Of a stretch of DNA of 6,265 nucleotides, positions 1-6,265 are shown piece by piece. The translations under genes and the position numbers were made by a program. This DNA comes from Gammaproteobacteria bacterium. Lineage in GTDB: Bacteria > Pseudomonadota > Gammaproteobacteria > Steroidobacterales > Steroidobacteraceae. The stretch's first letter is position 1; every line of letters starts with the position of its first letter. The stretch spans positions 1 through 6,265 of the forward strand of contig JASHUC010000183.1 in the NCBI GenBank assembly GCA_030040235.1, written 5' to 3'. Under the pieces are notes generated by a model that was not told the origin of the DNA, made no database searches, and saw nothing but the letters and a program-made list of their open reading frames with translations.

Positions 1-264
1 CGGGCTCAGCCCTTCAACGATGTGGCGCAGGCGCTCGTCAATGCGTGCCGCGCCCGGCACGGCGAGGGATCGCTCACCCTCGAGAAGCAGGTGGCGCAGG
101 GGCTCGTGCGGTACGTCCCCTTCCCTGAGGCTCTGGCCGGCAAGTATCAGTGCCGAACGGAAGCCGATCTCGCGCGGCTGCGCGCTACCGGATGTGACGT
201 GGAATTTATCGACGTGGCGACGGGGGTACAGCGCTACGTCGAGTGGCTCCAAGGACGGCGGTGA
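1..264 (+). CDS. hldD: ADP-L-glycero-D-manno-heptose 6-epimerase, C-terminal part (cut by the left edge)
   Basis: HldD (RfaD) is a cytoplasmic NADP-dependent epimerase of the extended short-chain dehydrogenase type. It makes ADP-L-glycero-D-manno-heptose, the heptose donor for LPS inner core. Only the last 87 residues are present, read in frame 1 from the first base to a TGA at 262-264. They match the end of the family: an opening [17 protein letters not shown] helix region, then [13 protein letters not shown], then the [12 protein letters not shown] block and a closing GVQRYVEWL helix. The first two are substrate-side elements of the C-terminal subdomain. The Rossmann domain and the catalytic Ser/Tyr/Lys lie upstream of the window and cannot be checked. 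An internal GTG at 22 is a valine codon, not a start. The gene converges on the small protease gene, with 19 bp between the two stop codons. Identification rests on remembered family sequence and is firm. Confidence 0.93.
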   Translation, partial: RAQPFNDVAQALVNACRARHGEGSLTLEKQVAQGLVRYVPFPEALAGKYQCRTEADLARLRATGCDVEFIDVATGVQRYVEWLQGRR

Positions 265-283
265 GCCGCACGGGCGGGGCCTG

Positions 284-598
284 TCAGTCGGGCCGATGCG
301 CTGAAGCGGCGATCGTCGCCGTGGTAACCAGCCGGTGTCCGAGAGCATCGACGGTGACTCCGAAACCCTCCAGGGTGCGCACTCCGAGAAGATGCAGGTC
401 TCCGGGCTCGGCGAACACGATCTCGTCGTTCGTGATGAAGCCATCCGACTGCAGGATACAGAATCCGACGTCACGCTCCATCGTCCGGCCGTCGGCCATC
501 ACGAATGCGCGCCTGCGCCGCGGATGGATGCCAACTCTGGTCAGCACGTCGGCGGGCATCCAGCTGAGCTCCGAACCCGTGTCCACGAGCACACGCAC
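284..598 (-). CDS. small retropepsin-like aspartic protease, start uncertain, possibly N-terminally truncated
   Basis: A 104-residue product from a GTG start resembles the single-domain, retropepsin-like aspartic proteases (clan AA) found in many bacteria. These work as homodimers, each subunit giving one catalytic Asp. Visible family features are LVDTGSELSW with the putative catalytic Asp6, FVMADGRTMERDVGF (a flap-like hairpin), and GDLHLLGVRTLEGFGVTVD, which contains the hydrophobic-hydrophobic-Gly motif before the C-terminal helix. There is no signal peptide or membrane segment, so a cytoplasmic location is inferred. The catalytic Asp sits unusually close to the N-terminus; relatives usually have about 25-30 residues, including a first beta strand, before it. 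The frame is open for 18 more codons upstream to a TAG (minus strand 655-653) but has no ATG, GTG or TTG there. An AGGAGG at 616-621 (minus strand) is about 17 nt from the GTG, too far for normal use. The gene may be short, start unusually, or be damaged at its 5' end. The substrate is unknown. Confidence 0.65.
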   Translation of the reverse strand: MRVLVDTGSELSWMPADVLTRVGIHPRRRRAFVMADGRTMERDVGFCILQSDGFITNDEIVFAEPGDLHLLGVRTLEGFGVTVDALGHRLVTTATIAASAHRPD

Positions 599-630
599 GA
601 GCTCCGACCGCTCTTCCTCCTGCTTCGGCC

Positions 631-693
631 TTGAGCGGTAGCCGGCGATCGGCTACCCTGCAGAGCATTCCTTTCATTTCAATTACTTAGACC
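631..693 (+). promoter_or_regulatory. candidate ugd promoter and AT-rich 5' leader
   Basis: TTGAGC at 631-636 (4 of 6 to the sigma-70 -35 consensus) is followed 17 bp later by TACCCT at 654-659 (3 of 6 to the -10). This is weak, but the spacing is right, and the inverted repeat at 637-657 fills the spacer. From about 667 to 690 the sequence becomes sharply AT-rich (about a quarter G+C) in an otherwise GC-rich window, ending just before the ugd ATG. No Shine-Dalgarno sequence is visible in front of that ATG. The exact promoter is an inference; the abrupt composition change is seen directly. Confidence 0.3.
637..657. repeat. perfect 8-bp inverted repeat with a 5-nt loop
   Basis: GGTAGCCG at 637-644 is the exact reverse complement of CGGCTACC at 650-657, around the loop GCGAT. 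A G-T wobble could add a ninth pair. It lies in the non-coding gap between the divergent protease and ugd genes. No U-run follows on either strand, so an intrinsic terminator is unlikely. It could be an operator for a dimeric regulator, a hairpin in a 5' leader, or chance. Confidence 0.45.
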
Positions 694-2037
694 ATGCGCG
701 TCACCATCTTCGGCTCGGGTTACGTCGGACTCGTGACCGGGGCGTGCCTCGCCGAGGCCGGCAATCACGTCCTCGGTGTCGACGTCGACGCCGAGAAGGT
801 GGCGCGCCTCGAGCGTGGGGAGGTGCCGATCCACGAGCCGGGGCTCGAGGCGCTCATCAAGCGCAACAGGGAGGCGGGGCGCCTGGAGTTCACGACCGAT
901 GCCGCGCGCGGCGTCGAGCATGGGCTTTTCCAGCTGATCGCGGTCGGCACGCCGCCCGATGAGGACGGCTCGGCGGACCTCCGCCACGTGCTCGCGGTGG
1001 CGCGCGCGATCGGCGCGCACCTCTCCCGCTACAGCATCGTCGTCACCAAATCGACGGTCCCCGTCGGCACCGCCGACCGTGTGCGCAAGGAGATCGATGC
1101 AACGCTGGAGACGCGTGGCGCGGCGGTCGAATTCGACGTGGTCTCCAATCCCGAGTTCCTCAAGGAGGGCGCCGCGGTTCAGGACTTCATGAAGCCCGAC
1201 CGCATCATCATCGGGACGGACAATCCACGCACCGTGGAGCTCTTGCGCATGCTCTACGAGCCGTTCACGCGCAATCACGAGCGGTTCATCGTGATGGACG
1301 TGCGCTCCTCGGAGCTCACGAAGTATGCCGCCAATGCGATGCTCGCCACCAAGATCAGCTTCATGAACGAGCTCGCGAGCGTGGCGGAGCGGCTCGGTGC
1401 CGACATCGAGAAGGTGCGGGTCGGCATCGGGTCGGACCCACGGATCGGCTACAGCTTCATCTACCCGGGAACGGGCTACGGCGGCTCGTGCTTTCCGAAG
1501 GACGTCCGGGCGCTCATCCGCTCGGCGCGCGAGGCGGGGCATCAGACCGAGGTGCTCGGCGCCGTCGAATCGGTCAATACGCGCCAGCGCGAGGTGCTCG
1601 TGCACAAGATGCGGCGGCACTTCGGCGGGCAGCTCGAGGGCCGTACCGTCGCGATCTGGGGACTCGCCTTCAAGGCGAACACGGATGACATGCGCGAGGC
1701 TCCCTCGCGCACCATCATCGAGATGCTGCTCGAGAGCGGGGCGCGTGTGCGCGCCTACGATCCGGTCGCACTCGAGGAAGCGCGGCGGCTCTATGGCGCA
1801 CGCGGGGTGGAGTTCACGCTCTGCCGGAGCGCCTACGAGGCGGCCGAGCGCGCCGATGCGCTCGCCATCGCAACCGAATGGCAGGAGTTTCGCAGTCCCG
1901 ACTTCGACCGGCTGAAGTCGCTCATGGCCGAGCCGCTCATCTTCGACGGGCGCAATCTCTACGATCCCGCCGTGCTCGCGCGCTTCGGCTTTACCTACTA
2001 CGGCGTCGGGCGGGGCAAATCGGTCGCGACGATCTGA
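694..2037 (+). CDS. ugd: UDP-glucose 6-dehydrogenase
   Basis: Ugd is a cytoplasmic enzyme that oxidises UDP-glucose twice with NAD+ to give UDP-glucuronate, a precursor for acidic exopolysaccharide, capsule or LPS modification. The 447-residue product has normal length and the full UDP-glucose/GDP-mannose dehydrogenase layout. An N-terminal Rossmann fold carries [15 protein letters not shown] (residues 7-21), a central dimerisation helix carries [11 protein letters not shown], and a C-terminal UDP-binding Rossmann domain begins near [17 protein letters not shown]. Active-site residues known from the Streptococcus pyogenes enzyme have clear counterparts: Glu154 and Glu158 in NPEFLKEG, Lys210 and Asn214, and Cys266 (the thiohemiacetal nucleophile) and Asp270 in GGSCFPKD. 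The ATG at 694 opens directly into the first beta strand, so the start is secure despite the lack of a Shine-Dalgarno. The gene ends in a tandem TGA-TAG. Its last 40 bp overlap the 3' end of ogt on the other strand. Confidence 0.97.
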   Translation: MRVTIFGSGYVGLVTGACLAEAGNHVLGVDVDAEKVARLERGEVPIHEPGLEALIKRNREAGRLEFTTDAARGVEHGLFQLIAVGTPPDEDGSADLRHVLAVARAIGAHLSRYSIVVTKSTVPVGTADRVRKEIDATLETRGAAVEFDVVSNPEFLKEGAAVQDFMKPDRIIIGTDNPRTVELLRMLYEPFTRNHERFIVMDVRSSELTKYAANAMLATKISFMNELASVAERLGADIEKVRVGIGSDPRIGYSFIYPGTGYGGSCFPKDVRALIRSAREAGHQTEVLGAVESVNTRQREVLVHKMRRHFGGQLEGRTVAIWGLAFKANTDDMREAPSRTIIEMLLESGARVRAYDPVALEEARRLYGARGVEFTLCRSAYEAAERADALAIATEWQEFRSPDFDRLKSLMAEPLIFDGRNLYDPAVLARFGFTYYGVGRGKSVATI

Positions 2038-2519
2038 TAGCGCCCCGCCTGGGCGCGCTCGAGTGCGAGCAGCCTGCGCTTGATATCGAGGCCGCCCCCG
2101 AAGCCCGTCAACGATCCGTCGGCGCCGATCACGCGATGGCAGGGCACGACGATCGGCAGGGGGTTCGCGCCATTCGCGAGCCCCACCGCGCGCGAGGCAT
2201 GGGGCCTGCCGATCCGGCGCGCGAGCTCCCCATAGGAGAGCGTCTCCCCGTAGGGGATGCGCCTGAGCGCCGCCCACACGGTCTGCTGGAATTCCGTGCC
2301 ACGCGGCGCGAGCGGCAGATCGAACGTGCGCCGCCCGCCCGCGAAATACTCCATGAGTTGCGATACCGCGGCGGCGAACGGCGCGGGGTCGCGAACCCAT
2401 TCGGCCTCCGTCTCACGCGCATGCGGGCCGGACTGGAAGTGAATCACCTTCAGGCGCACGCCATCCCCGGCGAGCAGCAGCTTGCCGACGGGGGAATCGA
2501 TCTGGTGCCAGTAGATCAT
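1998..2519 (-). CDS. ogt: methylated-DNA-[protein]-cysteine S-methyltransferase
   Basis: Ogt/AdaB transfers the methyl group from O6-methylguanine or O4-methylthymine in DNA to its own cysteine, in a single irreversible turnover. The 173-residue product is close to E. coli Ogt in length. The N-terminal ribonuclease-H-like domain starts [20 protein letters not shown]. The C-terminal active-site domain has [24 protein letters not shown], a helix-turn-helix ending in the arginine finger (Arg110 in ASRAVG), the Asn119 hinge in NGANPLPI, and PCHRV with acceptor Cys127. The ATG at 2519 is chosen because the family's first strand begins there, a GAGGAG lies 7 nt upstream, and it overlaps the upstream stop as ATGA, which suggests translational coupling to the Ada-AlkA fusion gene. 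A longer frame upstream lies inside that gene and looks non-homologous. The last 13 or so residues, beyond the usual family end, are encoded over the 3' end of ugd. Confidence 0.95.
   Translation of the reverse strand: MIYWHQIDSPVGKLLLAGDGVRLKVIHFQSGPHARETEAEWVRDPAPFAAAVSQLMEYFAGGRRTFDLPLAPRGTEFQQTVWAALRRIPYGETLSYGELARRIGRPHASRAVGLANGANPLPIVVPCHRVIGADGSLTGFGGGLDIKRRLLALERAQAGRYQIVATDLPRPTP
2040..2056 (+). terminator. GC-rich hairpin directly after the ugd stop (doubtful terminator)
   Basis: GCGCCC at 2040-2045 and GGGCGC at 2051-2056 are perfect inverted arms around the loop CGCCT, starting at the last base of the second ugd stop codon. The position suits a transcript end. There is no T-run after it, however, and the bases also encode the C-terminal residues of ogt on the other strand, so codon content may explain it. 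Confidence 0.15.
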
Positions 2520-4066
2520 TGCTCGGCTCCTCGCCCGTTCAGGGCGCTCAGGCCTCGAATGTACAGGGTGTTTGTTTCCGCCTTGCGCTCGCTCGCCGCG
2601 CGCCACAGGTGCATCACCGCGTAGCTGCGCCAGGGACGCCACGCCTCGGCGCGCTGCTCGAGACGGCGGGCGGTGAATGCGGGTGCTTCCCCCGCCGCCA
2701 TGCGCCTCAGAACGAGGTCCGCGGCCGGAAACGCATCGGGCTCACCGAGGGCGCGCAACGCGATGTACTGCGCGGTCCAGGGGCCGATACCGGGCACGCT
2801 GTCGAGGGCGGCGACCACCTCCTGGGCCTGCGCATCGAAGCGCACGCGTCGCTCGATCACGGCGGCCGCCAGCGCCTTGAGGCAGGCGATCCGCGCGGAG
2901 TTGATCCCGATCCCACCGAGGTCGGCGCGCAGGATCGCCTCGGGCGTGGGAAAGAGGTGCGTCAGCCCCTCGCGGTTCTGCGGCGCTGCCGAGCCCGTCC
3001 GCTCGGTCAGCCGGCGGGCGAGGGTGCGTCCGGCGGCCACACTCACCTGCTGGCCGAGCACCGCACGCACGGCGCATTCGAACGGGTCCCAGACCCCGGG
3101 AATGCGGATCCCGGCCCGGCGGCGGATGAGCGGGCCGAGGAGGGTGTCCGTCCGGAGCGCCCGCGCGGTGAGGGCCGGGTCGGCTGCAAGATCGAACATC
3201 CGTCGCGCCGTGACCGACAGCTGCAGCAGACTTGCCGCCGGGGCGCCCTGCGCGAGGAGCTCGAGCTCGCTGCGGTCGTGCACGGGGCGCACCCGGATGA
3301 TGGCGGGTCCCGCCGGCAGGGAAACCGTGCGCACGTACCCGCGCGCATCGACGCGCTCGATGCCGCCCACCGCACGCGCCGCCAGAAAATCGCGGACAAA
3401 CCCCCAGTCGTACGGCGGCCGGTACGCAAGGCGCAGCACGATGGCCTCGGGACGGGCGTCGCCACCGCCGCCAGCCCCGCCTCGAGCCTCGGCGCTGCCG
3501 CGGCGGATCTCGCGCGGCGCTCGCGCATAGGCGCTGCGGAAGGCGGCGTTGAACCGGCGCAGGCTCCCGAAGCCCGAGGCGAGCGCGATCTCGGTCATCG
3601 AGAGGCTCGTCTGGTCGATGAGGCGCTTGGCGAAGTGCAGTCTGCGGGTCTGCGCAACCGCGATCGGTGATGCACCGAGGTGCTGCACGAAGAGCCGGTG
3701 CAGGTGCCGCGCGCCGATGCCGAGGCGAGCGGCGAACGCATCGACCGCGGATTGATCGAGTGCGCCTTCCTCGATGAGCCGCAGCGCGCGGCGCACGACG
3801 GCCGATGTTCCGAGCCACGCCGGCGTGCTCGGGGCCGCCTCCGGACGGCAGCGCAGACAGGGTCTGAAGCCCGCCTCGGCCGCCGCCGCCGCACTCGGGT
3901 AATAGCGCACGTGCGCGCTCTTCGGAGTGGGCGCCGCCGGGCACACCGGCCGGCAGTAGATCCCGGTGGTCGTGACGGCCATGAAGAAGCGGCCGTCGAA
4001 GCGCGGGTCACGGCTCATCCGGGCGCGATCGAGGACTCGGCGGTCGAGGGCGATCAGTTCTGCCAT
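2516..4066 (-). CDS. alkA: Ada methyl-sensor/AraC regulator fused to DNA-3-methyladenine glycosylase II (AdaA-AlkA)
   Basis: The 516-residue product combines sensor, activator and repair enzyme. Residues 12-77 form an Ada-type zinc domain with [17 protein letters not shown] and GFRPCLRC; its ligands are Cys38, Cys42, Cys70 and Cys73. In E. coli Ada, Cys38 takes the methyl group from methylphosphotriesters and turns the protein into an activator. Residues 88-190 are an AraC-type double helix-turn-helix with the typical [19 protein letters not shown] Gly-rich linker (about 191-206) leads to the AlkA N-terminal domain (about 207-320) and the HhH-GPD glycosylase domain. The latter has the hairpin [17 protein letters not shown] near 424-440 and probable catalytic Asp450, matching Asp238 of E. 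coli AlkA. It excises 3-methyladenine and related bases. The start is placed at ATG 4066 because this numbering puts Cys38 and Cys42 as in Ada; ATG 4108, adding 14 residues, is an alternative. Neither has a clear Shine-Dalgarno. Fusions of this kind beside ogt are known in mycobacteria. Autoregulation is inferred. Confidence 0.94.
   Translation of the reverse strand: MAELIALDRRVLDRARMSRDPRFDGRFFMAVTTTGIYCRPVCPAAPTPKSAHVRYYPSAAAAAEAGFRPCLRCRPEAAPSTPAWLGTSAVVRRALRLIEEGALDQSAVDAFAARLGIGARHLHRLFVQHLGASPIAVAQTRRLHFAKRLIDQTSLSMTEIALASGFGSLRRFNAAFRSAYARAPREIRRGSAEARGGAGGGGDARPEAIVLRLAYRPPYDWGFVRDFLAARAVGGIERVDARGYVRTVSLPAGPAIIRVRPVHDRSELELLAQGAPAASLLQLSVTARRMFDLAADPALTARALRTDTLLGPLIRRRAGIRIPGVWDPFECAVRAVLGQQVSVAAGRTLARRLTERTGSAAPQNREGLTHLFPTPEAILRADLGGIGINSARIACLKALAAAVIERRVRFDAQAQEVVAALDSVPGIGPWTAQYIALRALGEPDAFPAADLVLRRMAAGEAPAFTARRLEQRAEAWRPWRSYAVMHLWRAASERKAETNTLYIRGLSALNGRGAEQ
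2527..2532 (-). promoter_or_regulatory. ribosome binding site of ogt
   Basis: GAGGAG on the minus strand lies 7 nt before the ogt ATG, inside the last codons of the upstream fusion gene. It decides the ogt start at 2519 over the longer open frame that reaches 2642. Confidence 0.75.
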
Positions 4067-4108
4067 GAGCTGCGACACTACGCTCGAGCGCCCATCGAGA
4101 CTAGCCAT

Positions 4109-4187
4109 TTTCGGACGTCTTCGGGGGCGATCCGAGACGGCGCGCCGCCGCGGGTGCGCTCGATGCGGGCATGGCATACTCGCGCCG
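4109..4187. promoter_or_regulatory. divergent control region between the AdaA-AlkA gene and manC
   Basis: This short spacer must hold the promoters of both the repair operon and manC if neither is transcribed from further away. On the + strand, CATACT at 4175-4180 matches 4 of 6 bases of a sigma-70 -10 box and sits 7 bp before the manC ATG, but no good -35 is visible. On the minus strand, CGAGCGCA (complement of 4155-4162) matches 6 of 8 bases of the E. coli Ada-box core AAAGCGCA. Both matches are weak and could be chance. No strong inverted repeat was seen. Confidence 0.3.
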
Positions 4188-5651
4188 ATGCTCACCCCCG
4201 TCATCCTGTCCGGCGGCGCCGGCACCCGGCTGTGGCCGCTCTCGCGCGAGCTTTATCCCAAGCAGCTGCTCGCGCTCATCGGGGAGCGCACGATGCTGCA
4301 GCAGACCGCGCTCAGGCTCGAGGGGCTCGGCGCCTCCGCCCCGGTGATCGTGTGCAACGAGGCGCACCGCTTCCTCGTCGCCGAGCAGCTGCGGCAGCTC
4401 GGCATCGAGCCACGCGCGATGGTGCTCGAGCCCTTCGGGCGCAACACCGCCCCCGCGATCGCATTGGCCGCCCATGCGGCGCTTGCCACCGAAGCGCAAC
4501 CGGCAGCCGGGGCGGCACCTGCGACGGATGCCACGCCGGATGCCGATCCCGTGCTCCTCGTACTGCCCGCCGATCACGTCATGCGCAACGTGCCGGCGTT
4601 CCACCGGGCGGTGCACACCGCGCTGCGCGCCGCGGAGCAAGGTCAGCTCGTGACCTTCGGCATCGTGCCGAACGCCCCGGAGACGGGCTACGGCTACATT
4701 CAGCGCGGTCCCGGAGCGGGCCCGGTGCACCCGATCGCACGGTTCATCGAAAAGCCCTCCGAGGAGCGCGCGCGCGAGCTCCTCGCCGCGGGGGAGTACT
4801 ACTGGAACAGCGGCATGTTCATGTTCCGGGCGCGCCGCTATCTGGCCGAGCTCGAGCGCCTCGCGCCCACGATCGCCGCGGCCTGCGAGGCGGCGTTCCG
4901 CGGCGCCCGCTCCGATCTCGACTTCACGCGCATCGACCCGGAGGCCTTCAAGCGCTGTCCGGCCGACTCGATCGACTATGCGTTGATGGAGAAGACCTCC
5001 GAGGCGGTGGTCGTGCCACTCGATGCCGGCTGGAGCGATGTGGGCTCGTGGTCGGCGCTGCACGAGGCGAGCGAGTGCGACGGGGAGGGCAACGTCGCGC
5101 GCGGCGATGTGATCTCGGAGGACTCGCAGGGCTGCTATCTCTACGCGGAGAGCCGGCTGCTCGCGGCCGTGGGCTTGAGGGACCACGTGGTCGTTGAGAC
5201 CAAGGACGCGGTGCTCGTGGCGCCGAAGACTCACGTGCAGGACGTGAAAAAGCTCGTCTTCCGCCTGAAGGAGCAGGGCCGCTACGAGCACTCGCTGCAC
5301 CGGGAGGTCTTCCGGCCCTGGGGCAGCTACGACAGCATCGAGAACGGCCCGCGTTTTCAGGTGAAGCGCCTGAAGATCAAGCCCGGCGCAACGCTCTCGC
5401 TGCAGATGCATCATCACCGCGCCGAGCACTGGATCGTCGTGTCCGGGACGGCCCGCATCACCCGCGGCGATGAGGTCTTCCTGCTCGAGGAGAACCAGTC
5501 CACCTACATTCCGATCGGCGTGAAGCATCGCATCGACAATCCGGGCAAGATCCCGCTGCACATCATCGAGGTGCAATCAGGCTCCTATCTCGGAGAAGAC
5601 GATATCGTGCGGTTCGAGGACCGCTACGGCCGCGAGGGCACGACGAAGTAG
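4188..5651 (+). CDS. manC: bifunctional mannose-1-phosphate guanylyltransferase / mannose-6-phosphate isomerase
   Basis: This type II (AlgA/ManC-like) enzyme works in the cytoplasm on both sides of phosphomannomutase: it isomerises fructose-6-phosphate to mannose-6-phosphate and joins mannose-1-phosphate with GTP to give GDP-mannose. The 487 residues are near normal length. The N-terminal nucleotidyltransferase domain has [20 protein letters not shown] (residues 7-26), LPADHV (126-131), the sugar-contact region FIEKPS (186-191), NSGMFMF (207-213) and WSDVGSW (282-288). The C-terminal cupin isomerase domain starts near RPWGSY (376) and carries the metal-binding region [16 protein letters not shown] (405-420) and ENQSTYIP. 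The start at ATG 4188 opens directly into the first strand; the frame is open further upstream, but that part is antisense to the repair gene. No Shine-Dalgarno is seen. Residues about 100-120 are an Ala/Pro/Thr/Asp-rich insert not usual in the family. manB follows after 38 bp, presumably in the same operon. Confidence 0.96.
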   Translation: MLTPVILSGGAGTRLWPLSRELYPKQLLALIGERTMLQQTALRLEGLGASAPVIVCNEAHRFLVAEQLRQLGIEPRAMVLEPFGRNTAPAIALAAHAALATEAQPAAGAAPATDATPDADPVLLVLPADHVMRNVPAFHRAVHTALRAAEQGQLVTFGIVPNAPETGYGYIQRGPGAGPVHPIARFIEKPSEERARELLAAGEYYWNSGMFMFRARRYLAELERLAPTIAAACEAAFRGARSDLDFTRIDPEAFKRCPADSIDYALMEKTSEAVVVPLDAGWSDVGSWSALHEASECDGEGNVARGDVISEDSQGCYLYAESRLLAAVGLRDHVVVETKDAVLVAPKTHVQDVKKLVFRLKEQGRYEHSLHREVFRPWGSYDSIENGPRFQVKRLKIKPGATLSLQMHHHRAEHWIVVSGTARITRGDEVFLLEENQSTYIPIGVKHRIDNPGKIPLHIIEVQSGSYLGEDDIVRFEDRYGREGTTK

Positions 5652-5681
5652 ACCGCGCACCGCGCGTGCCCCTGCCGCCCC

Positions 5682-5686
5682 GAGGA
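5682..5686 (+). promoter_or_regulatory. ribosome binding site of manB
   Basis: GAGGA lies 3 nt (CCC) before the manB ATG. The spacing is a little short, but it is the only Shine-Dalgarno-like sequence in the 38-bp manC-manB gap and supports the start at 5690. Confidence 0.6.
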
Positions 5687-5689
5687 CCC

Positions 5690-6265
5690 ATGCCGAAGCT
5701 CACCGCTTTCAAAGCCTACGATATCCGCGGTCGGGTCCCCGACGAGATCGACGAGGGGCTCGCGCACGACATCGGCCGTGCGTATGCGCGGTTCGTCAAG
5801 CCGGCGAGGGTCGCGGTGGGCTACGACATCCGCCTCACGAGTCCGAAGCTCGCGGCCGCGCTCCGGGGCGGCCTCACGGCCTCGGGCGTGGACGTGCTCG
5901 ACATCGGCCTCTGGGGGACCGAAGGCATCTACTTCGCAACCGCCGCTGAGCACCTCGATGGCGGCATCATGGTCACGGCGAGCCACAACCCTCCGGACTA
6001 CAACGGGATGAAGCTCGTGCGCGCCGAGTCGCGTCCGATCAGTGCCGACACGGGGCTCAGGGAGATCCGGGCATTGATCGAGGAGGGCAAGCTCACCGGG
6101 CCCGCGGTGCGGCCCGGGGCCGAGCAGCCGCTCGATGTGCGAGCGCACTACCTGGAGCACCTCCTGCGCTCGATCGACCGGCGCAAGCTCGGCAAGCTCA
6201 AGGTGGTGGTCAACGCCGGAAACGGCGGCGCCGGGCTCGTGCTCGACCTCCTCGAGCCGCACCTG
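5690..6265 (+). CDS. manB: phosphomannomutase, N-terminal part (cut by the right edge)
   Basis: ManB (CpsG-like; the family also includes AlgC) interconverts mannose-6-phosphate and mannose-1-phosphate through a phosphoserine intermediate, supplying the substrate for the ManC pyrophosphorylase step. The first 192 codons are visible and the frame is open to the right edge. Family members are about 450-460 residues, so somewhat over half is missing. The N-terminus reads FKAYDIRGRVPDEI, typical of alpha-D-phosphohexomutases. The catalytic loop is TASHNPPDYNGMK with phosphoserine Ser98, preceded by GLWGTEGIYFATAAEHLDGG and followed by RPISADTGL, both closely matching enterobacterial CpsG. Domain 2 begins near residue 150, and the metal-binding and phosphate-binding loops lie beyond the window. 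Whether the enzyme also accepts glucose phosphates cannot be decided from this part. It is probably co-transcribed with manC. Confidence 0.95.
   Translation, partial: MPKLTAFKAYDIRGRVPDEIDEGLAHDIGRAYARFVKPARVAVGYDIRLTSPKLAAALRGGLTASGVDVLDIGLWGTEGIYFATAAEHLDGGIMVTASHNPPDYNGMKLVRAESRPISADTGLREIRALIEEGKLTGPAVRPGAEQPLDVRAHYLEHLLRSIDRRKLGKLKVVVNAGNGGAGLVLDLLEPHL

Noticed and set aside
243..641. Two overlapping + strand frames between hldD and ugd
   Set aside because: Both are antisense to the aspartic protease, whose DTG and LLG motifs show which strand codes.
679..2400. A 573-codon open frame on the minus strand opposite ugd
   Set aside because: The product is Arg/Ala/His-rich with no recognisable domain, and it mirrors a certain ugd gene; long antisense frames are expected in GC-rich coding DNA.
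2520..2642. Upstream extension of the ogt reading frame
   Set aside because: The extra 41 residues do not look like the family and lie within the end of the AdaA-AlkA gene; the ATG at 2519 has a good ribosome binding site.
2519..3670. Long + strand frame opposite the AdaA-AlkA gene
   Set aside because: It shows no family motifs and is rich in Arg/Gly/Ala, the complement pattern of the real gene.
3680..5197. 505-codon + strand frame running across the repair gene start and manC
   Set aside because: It spans two unrelated genes out of frame, and its composition is mostly Arg and Ala.
4101..5576. A 491-codon open frame on the minus strand opposite manC
   Set aside because: It is antisense to a gene with complete family motifs and shows low-complexity shadow composition.
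5652..5665. Tandem 7-bp repeat ACCGCGC just after manC
   Set aside because: Only two short GC-rich copies; this is within chance for such a sequence.

Overview
The window is uniformly GC-rich and densely coding. It looks like chromosomal DNA from a Gram-negative bacterium, most likely a high-GC proteobacterium and probably a gammaproteobacterium. The main support is a heptose-epimerase (HldD) tail, which implies heptose-containing LPS, together with a ManC/ManB pair resembling enterobacterial and pseudomonad proteins. The genus cannot be read from the sequence. No RNA genes, CRISPR arrays, insertion sequences or attachment sites were seen.

Layout from left to right: (1) 1-264, the 3' end of hldD on the + strand. 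(2) 284-598 on the - strand, a small retropepsin-like aspartic protease with a poorly defined 5' end. (3) About 599-693, a short non-coding stretch with an 8-bp inverted repeat and a conspicuously AT-rich patch, a plausible ugd promoter. (4) 694-2037, ugd, UDP-glucose 6-dehydrogenase. (5) 4066-1998 on the - strand, a two-gene alkylation-repair operon: an Ada-AraC-AlkA fusion followed, with an ATGA overlap, by ogt. The 3' end of ogt runs 40 bp into the 3' end of ugd. (6) A compact divergent spacer. (7) 4188-5651, manC, the bifunctional GDP-mannose pyrophosphorylase/phosphomannose isomerase. (8) 5690 to the right edge, the first 192 codons of manB, phosphomannomutase.

The + strand genes supply activated sugars for the cell surface: ADP-heptose for LPS core (HldD), UDP-glucuronate (Ugd) and GDP-mannose (ManC plus ManB). 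No glycosyltransferases or polymer-export genes are visible, so the polymer served is unknown. The - strand pair between ugd and manC is unrelated in function. It forms a compact adaptive response to DNA methylation damage: a methyl-sensing activator fused to the 3-methyladenine glycosylase, plus the direct-reversal methyltransferase. A similar adaA-alkA/ogt arrangement is known in mycobacteria.

Most of the window is ordinary in content. The points most worth a second look are the aspartic protease with its missing N-terminus, the fused and coupled repair operon lodged among sugar-nucleotide genes, the coding overlap of ogt and ugd, and a low-complexity insert in ManC. I did not find a convincing new multi-gene system.
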